Origin: Actinomycetota bacterium
GTDB taxonomy: Bacteria > Actinomycetota > Humimicrobiia > Humimicrobiales > Humimicrobiaceae
Assembly: GCA_028695395.1 (NCBI GenBank)
Contig: JAQVJB010000045.1
Coordinates: 1 to 13,582 of the forward strand
DNA: 13,582 nucleotides
Reading direction: 5' to 3'
Shown here piece by piece: positions 1 through 7,426 of the stretch; the stretch's first letter is position 1, and every line of letters starts with the position of its first letter. A program made the position numbers and the translations under genes. Below the pieces are notes generated by a model. It searched no databases, had not been told where the DNA came from, and saw nothing but the letters and a program-made list of their open reading frames with translations.

Positions 1-30
1 TTTATTTTCCCGACTTTTTCTTTGCTTAAA

Positions 31-1167
31 TTATATTATATTTCTTAAAAACCGTATTTTCGTAATAAAAAAAGCAATTATAAAGCAAATAATTACTCCC
101 GATAATCCTACAATGAGAAATTTTACTTGTGGATGAAAAAGCATATTCCTTAATGAATAAGATAGCAGCACTATAATTACTGAGTGTATTATAAATACAG
201 TATAGGCACTCTTTGATGCAATCTTAAATAATTTATTCTGAAAATTAAGCCTTTTCCTGAAGAAGTATATGATACTAATAGGCATGCTTATGCTTAAAAC
301 AGCTTCCCAAAAAGAATATGCAAATGCCTGCCATCTTAATCCTCCAAGAAATATTTCTATATCGGGCGGAGAGGTCCAGTTAGAAATAATAAACAAAGGC
401 CATATTATTATTGCAACCATGCTTACGCCAAACCATAACTTCGCTTTTGCTGCAGTTATTGCCTCGAACCATTTATTATTAGATGCAATAATTCCCAATG
501 CAAAAAGAAAAATGTATTGGGGTGCCAGGCCGAAATTAAGATGTACGATATTGCTGCTGACAGGAAATTTTAATCTTAAGAAAAAAGTAGTGAGGCCAAG
601 AATAATAATAGAAATAAAAATATTTTTGTTCGATGGAAACTTTAGAATTAATTCTTTTCTATTGTTTTTTATACTTGTAGCTATTATGTCAACAATAGCA
701 TAAAGGATGCTAAAAAATAACAAAACCTGCAGAAACCATAAAGGACCGGCATCAACAACGCCTTTTTTTAAAATTTCTTCATAATAAAAAATAAAATAAT
801 TCGCTGACTTTCCCTTAATAATCAGATAATCCAAATATCGTATAGCCGGAGATATAAATATAATATAGAAAACAAGAGGTATGCCAAGCCTTTTAAGCCT
901 GCTATTTATAAATTTTTTTGGCCCTTTTTCAGCTAATGAAAATGATATAAAAAAAGCTGATATCATAAAAAACAGGCCCATCAGAAAAGCCTGGATAAGG
1001 GATACGTAAAAAGCAAGAAAATAAGTAGATGCTAGTTCAGTTCTTTCATAATAATACCAGAATCCTATAGGACCGTAGGTAATCGCTGCGTGCGATAAAA
1101 CAACAAGGATTACGAGGATTATTCTTAAATTATCAATATAAAAGAGTCTTTTTTTATTACTCTCCAT
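31..1167 (-). CDS. Acyltransferase-3 family integral membrane protein
   Basis: This 378-residue protein is very hydrophobic, with about ten membrane segments. It has the hallmarks of the acyltransferase-3 family (OatA/OpgC-type membrane O-acyltransferases), which move acyl groups from the cytoplasmic side onto glycans, lipids or other envelope substrates. The conserved His sits in VLSHAAITYG (H26). An RLKRLGIP segment (R90/R93 of the RxxR motif) follows FFMISAFF, then GPLWFL (141-146), and a late SAYTVFIIHS motif has H328. There is no fused SGNH domain, so it is the stand-alone form. The ATG lies 1 bp after the lnt stop codon and has no clear Shine-Dalgarno sequence, so translation is probably coupled to lnt. 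The family assignment is firm. The substrate cannot be read from the sequence, although the position after lnt favours an envelope lipid or glycan. Confidence 0.85.
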   Translation of the reverse strand: MESNKKRLFYIDNLRIILVILVVLSHAAITYGPIGFWYYYERTELASTYFLAFYVSLIQAFLMGLFFMISAFFISFSLAEKGPKKFINSRLKRLGIPLVFYIIFISPAIRYLDYLIIKGKSANYFIFYYEEILKKGVVDAGPLWFLQVLLFFSILYAIVDIIATSIKNNRKELILKFPSNKNIFISIIILGLTTFFLRLKFPVSSNIVHLNFGLAPQYIFLFALGIIASNNKWFEAITAAKAKLWFGVSMVAIIIWPLFIISNWTSPPDIEIFLGGLRWQAFAYSFWEAVLSISMPISIIYFFRKRLNFQNKLFKIASKSAYTVFIIHSVIIVLLSYSLRNMLFHPQVKFLIVGLSGVIICFIIAFFITKIRFLRNII

Positions 1168-1168
1168 C

Positions 1169-2869
1169 TTATTTTTCTTGATTTTTCTTTATAATGATAT
1201 ATATGACATAAATCATAAGAATTATAAAAGAGATTCCGAAATATATATAGAGAAGCAGTTCTCCGTAAATAGTGAAAAATGATTTATTTTTATTAAGATA
1301 AACGCTGCTGTAAAGAATTTCTTTCTTTCCTATATCTGTTTTTTTCAAAATTTTTCCAAAGGGGTCTATTACCGCTGATATTCCATTGTTTCCCGAATGA
1401 ACCATGAAACTGTTATTTTCAATTGCCCTGACTTTGGAAAATACAACATGATGCCACGCAACAATGCTGTCTTTAAAACCTGCAGTATCTGTAAAAGTAA
1501 ATAGTATATCAGCACCCATTTTTCTATATGACCTCGATATGAGCTGCAAAGTGGATTCAAAACAGATATTGGCTCCTATGCTCCCCTTATTTGGATATTC
1601 AAGCAGAACAAAATCTTTTGCAGGAGTAATATTTAACTTCGCCATATTTAAAAAACTCAAGAAACCAAGAACATCAGGATAAGGCATGTATTCGGCACAC
1701 GGCAGAGGATGTATCTTGTCATATCTGCCAAGCAATTCAAGCTCAGGGTTATAAAGATGTACAGTATTGTAGTAATTATCTTTTTCATCCCATACTATCT
1801 GCCCCATAATGAAATAAAGCCCTTCCTCTTCTGCTGTTCTTTTTACCCATTTGTAAAATGAATTATTCCTTTCCTGTTCAAGAGAACCCCATACTACCGT
1901 TTCAGGAAACACAACAAGCTCCGTGCTGTCATTAAAATAACTGTTGTTAAGTCCTTTTTTTTCGGGTATTAATACATCTGTATCTGTTGCAAACTTGTCA
2001 TCAAAGGATACATTGGGCTGGACTAATACGATTTCAAGTTCTTTTCCTTCATAATATCCTTCGTTTTTCCTGATATAAATAGCTCCCAGCAAAGCATTCA
2101 AGACAATGAAAGCTGTTACTATTAATGAAAAAATAAAAACCGCTTTTTTAAAAAAACTTTTTTGTAAATAAACCGATTTGGAAGATTCATTATGTGCTTT
2201 AAGAATAAATTTATCCGGTACTTTATTTTTAAAACCTGCAGAAAAACTATCTTTATAAGATGAAGCAATCGTATCGGGGCTGGAATTATTTTCGGAATAT
2301 AAGGCATGGGCATCTGGACCCACAGCTGTAGAAGCCCGCCTAAAATCAATAAAATACATAATTATTTCAGCACAGCAAAGATTCAGAAGGACTATAAGGA
2401 GCGATATCCCCAAAACTCCGGTAAGTTTGCTTAGCTGCATGACAGGAAGGTATGAATGCTGAGAGTACCCAATCACTCCCCATGGGAATGCAAGAAATGT
2501 CCTGTGCCTTAAAAATTCTATTGCTATCCATGCCGAAGATGCAAGCAGAATCCTGGGACATGCCCATTTTATTTTTAAATATATTAACTTAAATACAAAA
2601 CCGTAAAAAATGAAAACAATACTAAGAAGCCCAAGTATTGGAAACCAGTAGGCATAGCTGTACTGCGTAAACCAGTAAGTTATTCCCGCAAAAAATAATA
2701 CACCTGAAAGAGCGCTTAAAAAAATTGATGAACGAAAATTTGATTTTGATAAAGCAATAAAATAAGGAATTAAGGCAAACCAAGCAAGAAAAGCGAAATT
2801 ATCAGTAAAAGAAATAATTAAAAGACCTGAAGAAAGTAAAACTAAAAATAATCGTTTGTAAATCTTCAT
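1169..2869 (-). CDS. lnt: Apolipoprotein N-acyltransferase
   Basis: Lnt transfers an acyl chain from a phospholipid to the N-terminal cysteine of diacylated lipoproteins at the outer face of the inner membrane. The N-terminal ~265 residues carry about seven membrane segments. Residues ~278-530 form the extracytoplasmic nitrilase (CN_hydrolase) domain, and a final TM lies at ~537-559. The Glu-Lys-Cys triad is visible: E323 in VVFPETVVWG, K385 in GRYDKIHPLP and C436 in GANICFEST. E393 in CAEYMP matches the conserved GEY glutamate. At 566 residues it is longer than E. coli Lnt (512). The extra length is a polar stretch at ~176-240 between TM6 and TM7, predicted cytoplasmic. A ribosome binding site (AAAGGA) sits just before the ATG. 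Presence of lnt implies triacylated lipoproteins. It is followed directly by the acyltransferase gene. Confidence 0.95.
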   Translation of the reverse strand: MKIYKRLFLVLLSSGLLIISFTDNFAFLAWFALIPYFIALSKSNFRSSIFLSALSGVLFFAGITYWFTQYSYAYWFPILGLLSIVFIFYGFVFKLIYLKIKWACPRILLASSAWIAIEFLRHRTFLAFPWGVIGYSQHSYLPVMQLSKLTGVLGISLLIVLLNLCCAEIIMYFIDFRRASTAVGPDAHALYSENNSSPDTIASSYKDSFSAGFKNKVPDKFILKAHNESSKSVYLQKSFFKKAVFIFSLIVTAFIVLNALLGAIYIRKNEGYYEGKELEIVLVQPNVSFDDKFATDTDVLIPEKKGLNNSYFNDSTELVVFPETVVWGSLEQERNNSFYKWVKRTAEEEGLYFIMGQIVWDEKDNYYNTVHLYNPELELLGRYDKIHPLPCAEYMPYPDVLGFLSFLNMAKLNITPAKDFVLLEYPNKGSIGANICFESTLQLISRSYRKMGADILFTFTDTAGFKDSIVAWHHVVFSKVRAIENNSFMVHSGNNGISAVIDPFGKILKKTDIGKKEILYSSVYLNKNKSFFTIYGELLLYIYFGISFIILMIYVIYIIIKKNQEK

Positions 2870-3172
2870 TTTGTCCTTTAAAAGTTTTAAATATTTTCCA
2901 GATATATCTTTTAATTATATCGAATGATTTAATTAATTTTATCATGACCTTTTTTATCTTATTTATATAGTTTACCAGAATTGATTAGCTGTTAAATCTT
3001 TGTGGTTAATCATTAATATATAAATCTTAAAAACAGCTTAGTGCTTTGTTTGTATCTGGATCTGGAATAATCGATTAAGGCAGTGAATAATTCACTTAAC
3101 AACACATAGGCATGCAGAAGATTCTAATGGATATTTTTATGAATATTATTTTATAATGATAGTCATTAAAAT
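2870..3172. other. 303-bp intergenic region upstream of lnt
   Basis: I see no gene here. The strand-specific signals read toward lnt: a TATAAT hexamer on the minus strand at 2914-2919 and an AAAGGA ribosome binding site beside the lnt start. A short perfect inverted repeat lies at 3082-3096 (AGTGAA-TAA-TTCACT), and AGCTGTT at 2987-2993 pairs with AACAGCT at 3032-3038. Neither hairpin is followed by a U-tract on the minus strand, so a terminator for the upstream transport operon is not demonstrated. The gap suggests that lnt and the downstream acyltransferase are transcribed separately from the transporter genes, or at least have an extra promoter. Confidence 0.5.
2914..2919 (-). promoter_or_regulatory. 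Possible -10 element for lnt
   Basis: A perfect TATAAT lies on the minus strand 44 bp before the lnt ATG. The hexamer 17 bp further upstream (ATAAAA) is a poor -35 match, so the promoter is weakly supported in such an AT-rich gap. Confidence 0.3.
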
Positions 3173-5029
3173 TTATTTTCTGAAAAGATTTAAAAACCTC
3201 TGCCAGAAAGTCTCCTCCTCTTTTTCTTCAAGTGTTTTTGAAACCGGGATTGTTTCTTTTTTTATTTCATCAGTCTGCATAATAAACTGAACCTGTGAGC
3301 TTTTATTCTCTGCATCCATAAAAGAATTATAATCATCTGATAACTTTTTAAGCTCCGCTTCTAAAGCGATTCCCTCATTTATCTTATTTATGTTTTCAAT
3401 TACCTGCCTTCTTATTTCATCTATTCCTTCATCTTTTATTTTCTGCATACCTTCTTTTATTTCTAAGTTGCCATTGATAATTTTGCCAATATCTTCAGGC
3501 AGCGGACTTATCTCACTGTATAGCTGGTTTGTTCCGTTAAAAAGTTCACTTACTGCTCCTGCATACCCCTTCCATGCTGAAAAAAGCTGGCTTTGTCCGC
3601 TGGCAAGAATGTCAAAACTTTGAATCATCAATATTATATTTGATGAAAACTGCTCCATTCCCCCTTTATATTCATTTACGCCTGATTTAAGCGAATTTAT
3701 TCCTCCTGACAAATCCCTCATTCCGCCACTCATTTGCTGCATTCCACCCTGTATCGAGTTAATTGCTTCCATTTCCCCGCTTGCTATGGCTAAAAGCTGC
3801 TGATACGTAGGATTTGCAGGGTCTGAAGCAGCAAGCCCCTGAGCAATGCCAAGCAGATTTGTATGTACATCTTTTAGCTGACCAGTTGCATTTGTCAAAG
3901 AATCTAAACCCTGGGAAAGATTTGAAGCTCCTCCTGCAGATTGGTCGAGACCGCTTACTATGCTTTCGAGATTTGACGTTAGTTGCTGAGCAGCATTTAT
4001 CATGTCGCCGCCTTTTTCATTGAATTCATTTAAGCCATTATTTATTTCCTCAAAACCTCTGTTTATATCATTATTGCTGCCGCTAAGGACATATAGGCCA
4101 TGGTTTATTTCCGAAATCGCGCTGACCAGATCACTGCTTCCTTTTTTAAGCTCGCTTAAACCATTATGCAGCTTCCCGCTTCCTTCAATTATATCCTCAG
4201 AGCCGTCAGACATTTCAATCAATCCAGAGTCAAATTCCTGCAGATTTTCCTTGTTTTCATCAAAATCAGCAGCAATCGGTATTTCAGAAGGTATTGCAAT
4301 GATACTTATCGGCTCAAGCCTGATATCTTCGCCATACATATCGACAGTAAAATCTGATTCAGGAAAAGGAAAATCCGCAAAAGAAATATTCATTATCTTG
4401 CCGCTTAGAACTTTTGTCGCACCTTCTGCCCTTATATCTGAAAACCTTGTTACATCTGCTTTAATGCTTAGCTGTACCATTAAAGGAGTATAGCGCTCTT
4501 CGCCTATTGCCTTTTTGTTTCCATAGTAATCGCTGTAAGCTACATTTTCCTTTTGCTTTAATTTATTCTTTATATTGATTTCGATTTTAAGGTTTCCTGA
4601 TTTACCGGCTATATCTTTTCCTGCTATCTCTCTGCCGTCAAGGAAATACCTTATTTTTATATTTAAAGGTATTTCTTTTTCAGTAGCTCCCTGGTAAAAA
4701 AGATTTCCAGACTCAAAAGCATTTGCACCCCATATTATTTTATTTTCATCGGCAATAGGTTCATACCCGTTAATCATGCTTTTTAATTCCGAATATTCTC
4801 CATAATCAATATAATCGGCTTCTTCATTATCCGATAATCCTGAAACGCTTAGCCAGTTTACGGTTATCACTTTCCTCACAGTCCCGTCAGTATTTAAATT
4901 TACGTAAACTGTTTCATTTTTTGCTTCCGGAAATTTAGTAAATCCGGCAGTAAATAAAAATACTAAAGGTATTAAAAAGATGATAATAATTTTAAATAAG
5001 ACATTCTTTTTAAATTTATTGTTTTTCAT
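3173..5029 (-). CDS. Membrane-anchored heptad-repeat (L-x-x-G) coiled-coil protein, YhgE/Pip-like ectodomain, MMPL partner
   Basis: 618 residues. The N-terminus is basic followed by one hydrophobic segment (~11-29), a signal anchor or signal peptide, so the rest should lie outside the cytoplasmic membrane. Residues ~38-250 look beta-rich, and residues ~265-560 are helical. Spaced repeats of the X-X-X-Leu-X-X-Gly type (for example LHNGLSELKKGSSDL, INNGLNEF, MRDLSGGINSLKSG) are typical of YhgE/Pip-family ectodomains. Unlike YhgE there is no C-terminal membrane domain; the protein ends in a charged stretch and an amphipathic WQRFLNLF tail. It starts 17 bp after the MMPL transporter stop, with a good AGGAG six bases before the ATG, so the two are almost certainly co-transcribed. 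I infer that it is an extracytoplasmic partner of the pump, perhaps an adaptor or tether. Its exact function is unknown. Confidence 0.75.
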   Translation of the reverse strand: MKNNKFKKNVLFKIIIIFLIPLVFLFTAGFTKFPEAKNETVYVNLNTDGTVRKVITVNWLSVSGLSDNEEADYIDYGEYSELKSMINGYEPIADENKIIWGANAFESGNLFYQGATEKEIPLNIKIRYFLDGREIAGKDIAGKSGNLKIEINIKNKLKQKENVAYSDYYGNKKAIGEERYTPLMVQLSIKADVTRFSDIRAEGATKVLSGKIMNISFADFPFPESDFTVDMYGEDIRLEPISIIAIPSEIPIAADFDENKENLQEFDSGLIEMSDGSEDIIEGSGKLHNGLSELKKGSSDLVSAISEINHGLYVLSGSNNDINRGFEEINNGLNEFNEKGGDMINAAQQLTSNLESIVSGLDQSAGGASNLSQGLDSLTNATGQLKDVHTNLLGIAQGLAASDPANPTYQQLLAIASGEMEAINSIQGGMQQMSGGMRDLSGGINSLKSGVNEYKGGMEQFSSNIILMIQSFDILASGQSQLFSAWKGYAGAVSELFNGTNQLYSEISPLPEDIGKIINGNLEIKEGMQKIKDEGIDEIRRQVIENINKINEGIALEAELKKLSDDYNSFMDAENKSSQVQFIMQTDEIKKETIPVSKTLEEKEEETFWQRFLNLFRK

Positions 5030-5046
5030 TTTTTACTCCTATAAAT

Positions 5047-7128
5047 TTATTTCTTCTTGCCGCTTTTGTTTCTTTTCCAGCCGGCTGTAGTCCATCCAAT
5101 AAACCTGTCAAAGATCAAAAACAAAACCGGAAGCCCGATAAGGCTTATAACCATACTTACAATTGCACCTCTTCCAATAATCAGCGTAAATTCTTTTGTT
5201 GTTTTAATGCTTGAAAAAAGTGATATTACCAGAGTTGCAATAAACAGTATGAATGCACTTGAAAATATTGATTTTCCACTGTCTTTTATTGCCTGCATTG
5301 CAGCTTCATCATTCCTTGAAAATATTTGTCTGTTTTCCCTGTATCTTGAAGTAAATAAAATAGCATAATCTATAGTTGCCCCAAGCTGAATAGCTCCTAT
5401 AAATATCGGCGTCATGAAGGAAAGAGAAGTTCCTGAAAAATAAGGGATAGCCATATTAAACCATATGCCTGACTGGATTATCAGAATAAGCAAAGCCGGA
5501 ATTGAGAAAGACTTAAAGCTGATTCCTATTATTAATGCTACAAGTCCTATTGATAATAAAGAGACATTTCTGTAATCTTTTGTGGAAATAATCCTTATAT
5601 CATCATTTAAAACAGTTTCCCCTGTCAGATAATGTTCATTGTAATACTTTGATGCGATATCATTTATCTTCCGGATAAGCTCCCCTGTTTTAGGGTCATC
5701 AATATCTGTTCCAAGCTGTACTATTATATTTGAATATTTTCCGCTCTGGAATTTATTAATAATATCTTCCGGTATAAAAGAATCAGGTATAGCGCTGTCT
5801 GCCCCATCAGAAAGTCCTGATATTTTAATTATCCCTTCAATTTCCCTAATTTCTTTAATAAGCCTGCTTTCTTTTACTCTGTCATTGCTTTCAACTATAA
5901 GATAAGCAATATTTCCTGTATCAAACTTATCCTTAATTCTATTATTATCTATTACTGATCTTGCATTTTCCGGGAGCTGTTTTTCAGAAGAATAATAATA
6001 TTTAATATTAGACTGAGCCATATATGAAGGAACTATAATTATTATAAGCAATACAAGAAAAATCCATTTATACCTTAAAATCCATTTGGATATCAGGTCA
6101 AAACCAGGCAAAAAAACCCTGTGCCTGGTTTTTTCTATTGCTTTATCAAATACGACCACGAGGGAAGGCAGCAAGAATATTGTTGTAACCAGGCTTAAGA
6201 CTACTCCCTTTGCAAGGACAAAACCCAAATCCCTGCCGATACCTATTTTCATAATCAAAAGAGCTGAAAAACCTGCAATTGTCGTAAGAGAGCTTCCGCT
6301 TATTGAAGATATTGCCTTTTTTATTGAACTTATCATTGCGCTTTCTTTGGAAGTATTAAATCCTTTTTCTTCATGGTAGCGGTGGATAAGAAATATTGAA
6401 TAATCCATTGATACAGCAAGCTGCATTATGGCTGCAACAGAATTCGTAATATAAGAGATTTCTCCGAGAAAATAATTTGTACCCATATTGAGCAGAATGG
6501 CAACACCTATTGACGCTAACAGTAGCAGCGGTTCAATTATGGAAGTAGTCGCAAGAGATAGTACAAGAAGTATGGCTGCAAGAGCAATGGCCATATATAT
6601 TATCATTTCTTTATTGACTATGCCCTGAAACTCATGCAGCATTGCAGGCTGACCGCCAAGATAATAATCTTCACCTTCAATAAGCTTTTTTATTCCGTCA
6701 ATTGATTCAAGATTATTGTTTCCATTTGTATTTTCGTTCAGATGCACTTGTAATATCGTAGAATTTCCTGATATGAAATTTTCTTTTATTTCATCAGATA
6801 TAAAGTCCAGGGGGATTTTGGTGTCTGCGTAATCATCAAGCCAGTCAACAGAGCTGACTCCTTTTATATTAAGGATTTTTTCTTTGATTTCCAATACTTC
6901 CCAAATCTCTTTTCCATGGACTGCAAGATAAACAGTCTCTGAAAGTCCGAAATTATCATTTAAAATTACCTGTCCTTTTTTTGAATCAAGATTGTCGGGA
7001 AGATAAGAGAGCAGATCGTAATTAATCTTTGTATTAAACATTCCTATCACTGAAGGAACAAGCAAAATCAAAAATATTATTATAATGACTATCCTTTTTC
7101 TAACTACAAATCTGCCTAGTTTTTCCAT
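5047..7128 (-). CDS. MMPL-family RND transporter
   Basis: A 693-residue pump with two homologous halves, each a TM helix, an extracytoplasmic loop and five more TMs. The paired Asp-Tyr residues expected to relay protons are present in both halves: SMDYSIFLIHRY (D242-Y243) and GATIDYAILFTSRY (D587-Y588), equivalent to the DY pairs of mycobacterial MmpL3. The extracytoplasmic domains are short (~32-172 and ~372-520, about 140 residues each) and resemble one another: both begin LPDN/LPEN and later carry an IP-x-x-F-I-x-(D/E)-(E/D)-I stretch. MMPL proteins export lipids, glycolipids, siderophores or hydrophobic drugs; the cargo here is not readable. The ATG has no strong Shine-Dalgarno sequence. 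A strong promoter with operator-like sites lies 63-98 bp upstream and a TetR gene precedes it. The next gene is its heptad-repeat partner. Confidence 0.9.
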   Translation of the reverse strand: MEKLGRFVVRKRIVIIIIFLILLVPSVIGMFNTKINYDLLSYLPDNLDSKKGQVILNDNFGLSETVYLAVHGKEIWEVLEIKEKILNIKGVSSVDWLDDYADTKIPLDFISDEIKENFISGNSTILQVHLNENTNGNNNLESIDGIKKLIEGEDYYLGGQPAMLHEFQGIVNKEMIIYMAIALAAILLVLSLATTSIIEPLLLLASIGVAILLNMGTNYFLGEISYITNSVAAIMQLAVSMDYSIFLIHRYHEEKGFNTSKESAMISSIKKAISSISGSSLTTIAGFSALLIMKIGIGRDLGFVLAKGVVLSLVTTIFLLPSLVVVFDKAIEKTRHRVFLPGFDLISKWILRYKWIFLVLLIIIIVPSYMAQSNIKYYYSSEKQLPENARSVIDNNRIKDKFDTGNIAYLIVESNDRVKESRLIKEIREIEGIIKISGLSDGADSAIPDSFIPEDIINKFQSGKYSNIIVQLGTDIDDPKTGELIRKINDIASKYYNEHYLTGETVLNDDIRIISTKDYRNVSLLSIGLVALIIGISFKSFSIPALLILIIQSGIWFNMAIPYFSGTSLSFMTPIFIGAIQLGATIDYAILFTSRYRENRQIFSRNDEAAMQAIKDSGKSIFSSAFILFIATLVISLFSSIKTTKEFTLIIGRGAIVSMVISLIGLPVLFLIFDRFIGWTTAGWKRNKSGKKK

Positions 7129-7140
7129 AGCTTTGAAATC

Positions 7141-7158
7141 ATTTATTTAAACCTATGT
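7141..7158 (-). promoter_or_regulatory. Operator-like site 1 (proximal)
   Basis: Read on the minus strand, this begins ACATAGGTTTAAA and its core AAACATAGGTTT is palindromic at 10 of 12 positions. It matches operator-like site 2 at 13 of 18 bases, 39 bp apart on the same strand. It lies in the untranslated leader of the MMPL gene. Such palindromes between a tetR gene and its neighbour are typical TetR-family operators; binding here is inferred. Confidence 0.4.
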
Positions 7159-7179
7159 TTAATACAATATTTTTAAATA

Positions 7180-7197
7180 ATCGTTTAAAACATATGT
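7180..7197 (-). promoter_or_regulatory. Operator-like site 2 at the MMPL promoter
   Basis: Minus-strand ACATATGTTTTAAACGAT has a perfect 8-bp palindrome ACATATGT at 7190-7197. It begins one base past the -10 hexamer and covers the expected transcription start, where bound repressor would block initiation. The 9-mer ATACATATG that contains its core recurs exactly at the tetR start codon (8012-8020), hinting at autoregulation. TetR binding is inferred from position and symmetry. Confidence 0.45.
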
Positions 7198-7226
7198 ATG
7201 ATATCAGGGCAGTATTAAGGTGTCAA
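7198..7226 (-). promoter_or_regulatory. Sigma70-type promoter of the MMPL operon
   Basis: On the minus strand, TTGACA (7221-7226) and TATCAT (7198-7203) are separated by exactly 17 bp. That is a full consensus -35 and a 5/6 match to the -10, the best promoter in the window. Expected start is near 7191, leaving a leader of about 60 nt before the transporter ATG. Confidence 0.75.
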
Positions 7227-7265
7227 TATGGTGTAGATTATTTCTTAAAAAGGAAAAATGTCTAA

Positions 7266-7389
7266 GTATTTTTATGAATATTTATGAGAATATTCGAATA
7301 TTGATTTGTGTATTTATAATAATATTTGACAATTTATAAGATTATTTTAGTATCTGTAATAATATTTAAGTATTTGTTGGAATATTTAA
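7266..7389. repeat. Degenerate AT-rich 20-bp tandem repeat array
   Basis: Four contiguous 20-bp units start at 7310, 7330, 7350 and 7370. A fifth related unit starts at 7266. Consensus is GTATTTRTAATAATATTTAA. Units 7310 and 7350 agree at 17/20, 7350 and 7370 at 16/20, 7266 and 7370 at 16/20, and 7330 is the most diverged (15/20 to 7310). Three of the four contiguous units and the outlying one share a leading G in otherwise nearly G/C-free sequence, which argues against simple low complexity. The period is about two DNA turns, so all copies face the same side of the helix. The array lies between the tetR stop and the MMPL -35. It may be curved DNA, an activating upstream element or a multi-site protein target; which of these is unknown. 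Confidence 0.55.
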
Positions 7390-7426
7390 AGATTAATATT
7401 TGAGAATATAAAGATTGATATGCTTT

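Noticed and set aside
3082..3096. Terminator after the heptad-protein gene
   Set aside because: The AGTGAA/TTCACT hairpin has only six pairs, is AT-rich and is not followed by a U-tract on the minus strand.
4002..4493. 163-codon plus-strand frame inside the heptad-repeat gene
   Set aside because: It is a Ser/Leu/Pro-rich shadow of the repeats on the opposite strand, without a ribosome binding site or family resemblance.
3173..5029. Phage tail tape-measure or methyl-accepting protein, suggested by the long coiled coil
   Set aside because: The N-terminal signal anchor, the L-x-x-G heptads and the tight linkage to an MMPL gene fit a YhgE-type ectodomain. No chemotaxis signalling hairpin or phage neighbours are present.
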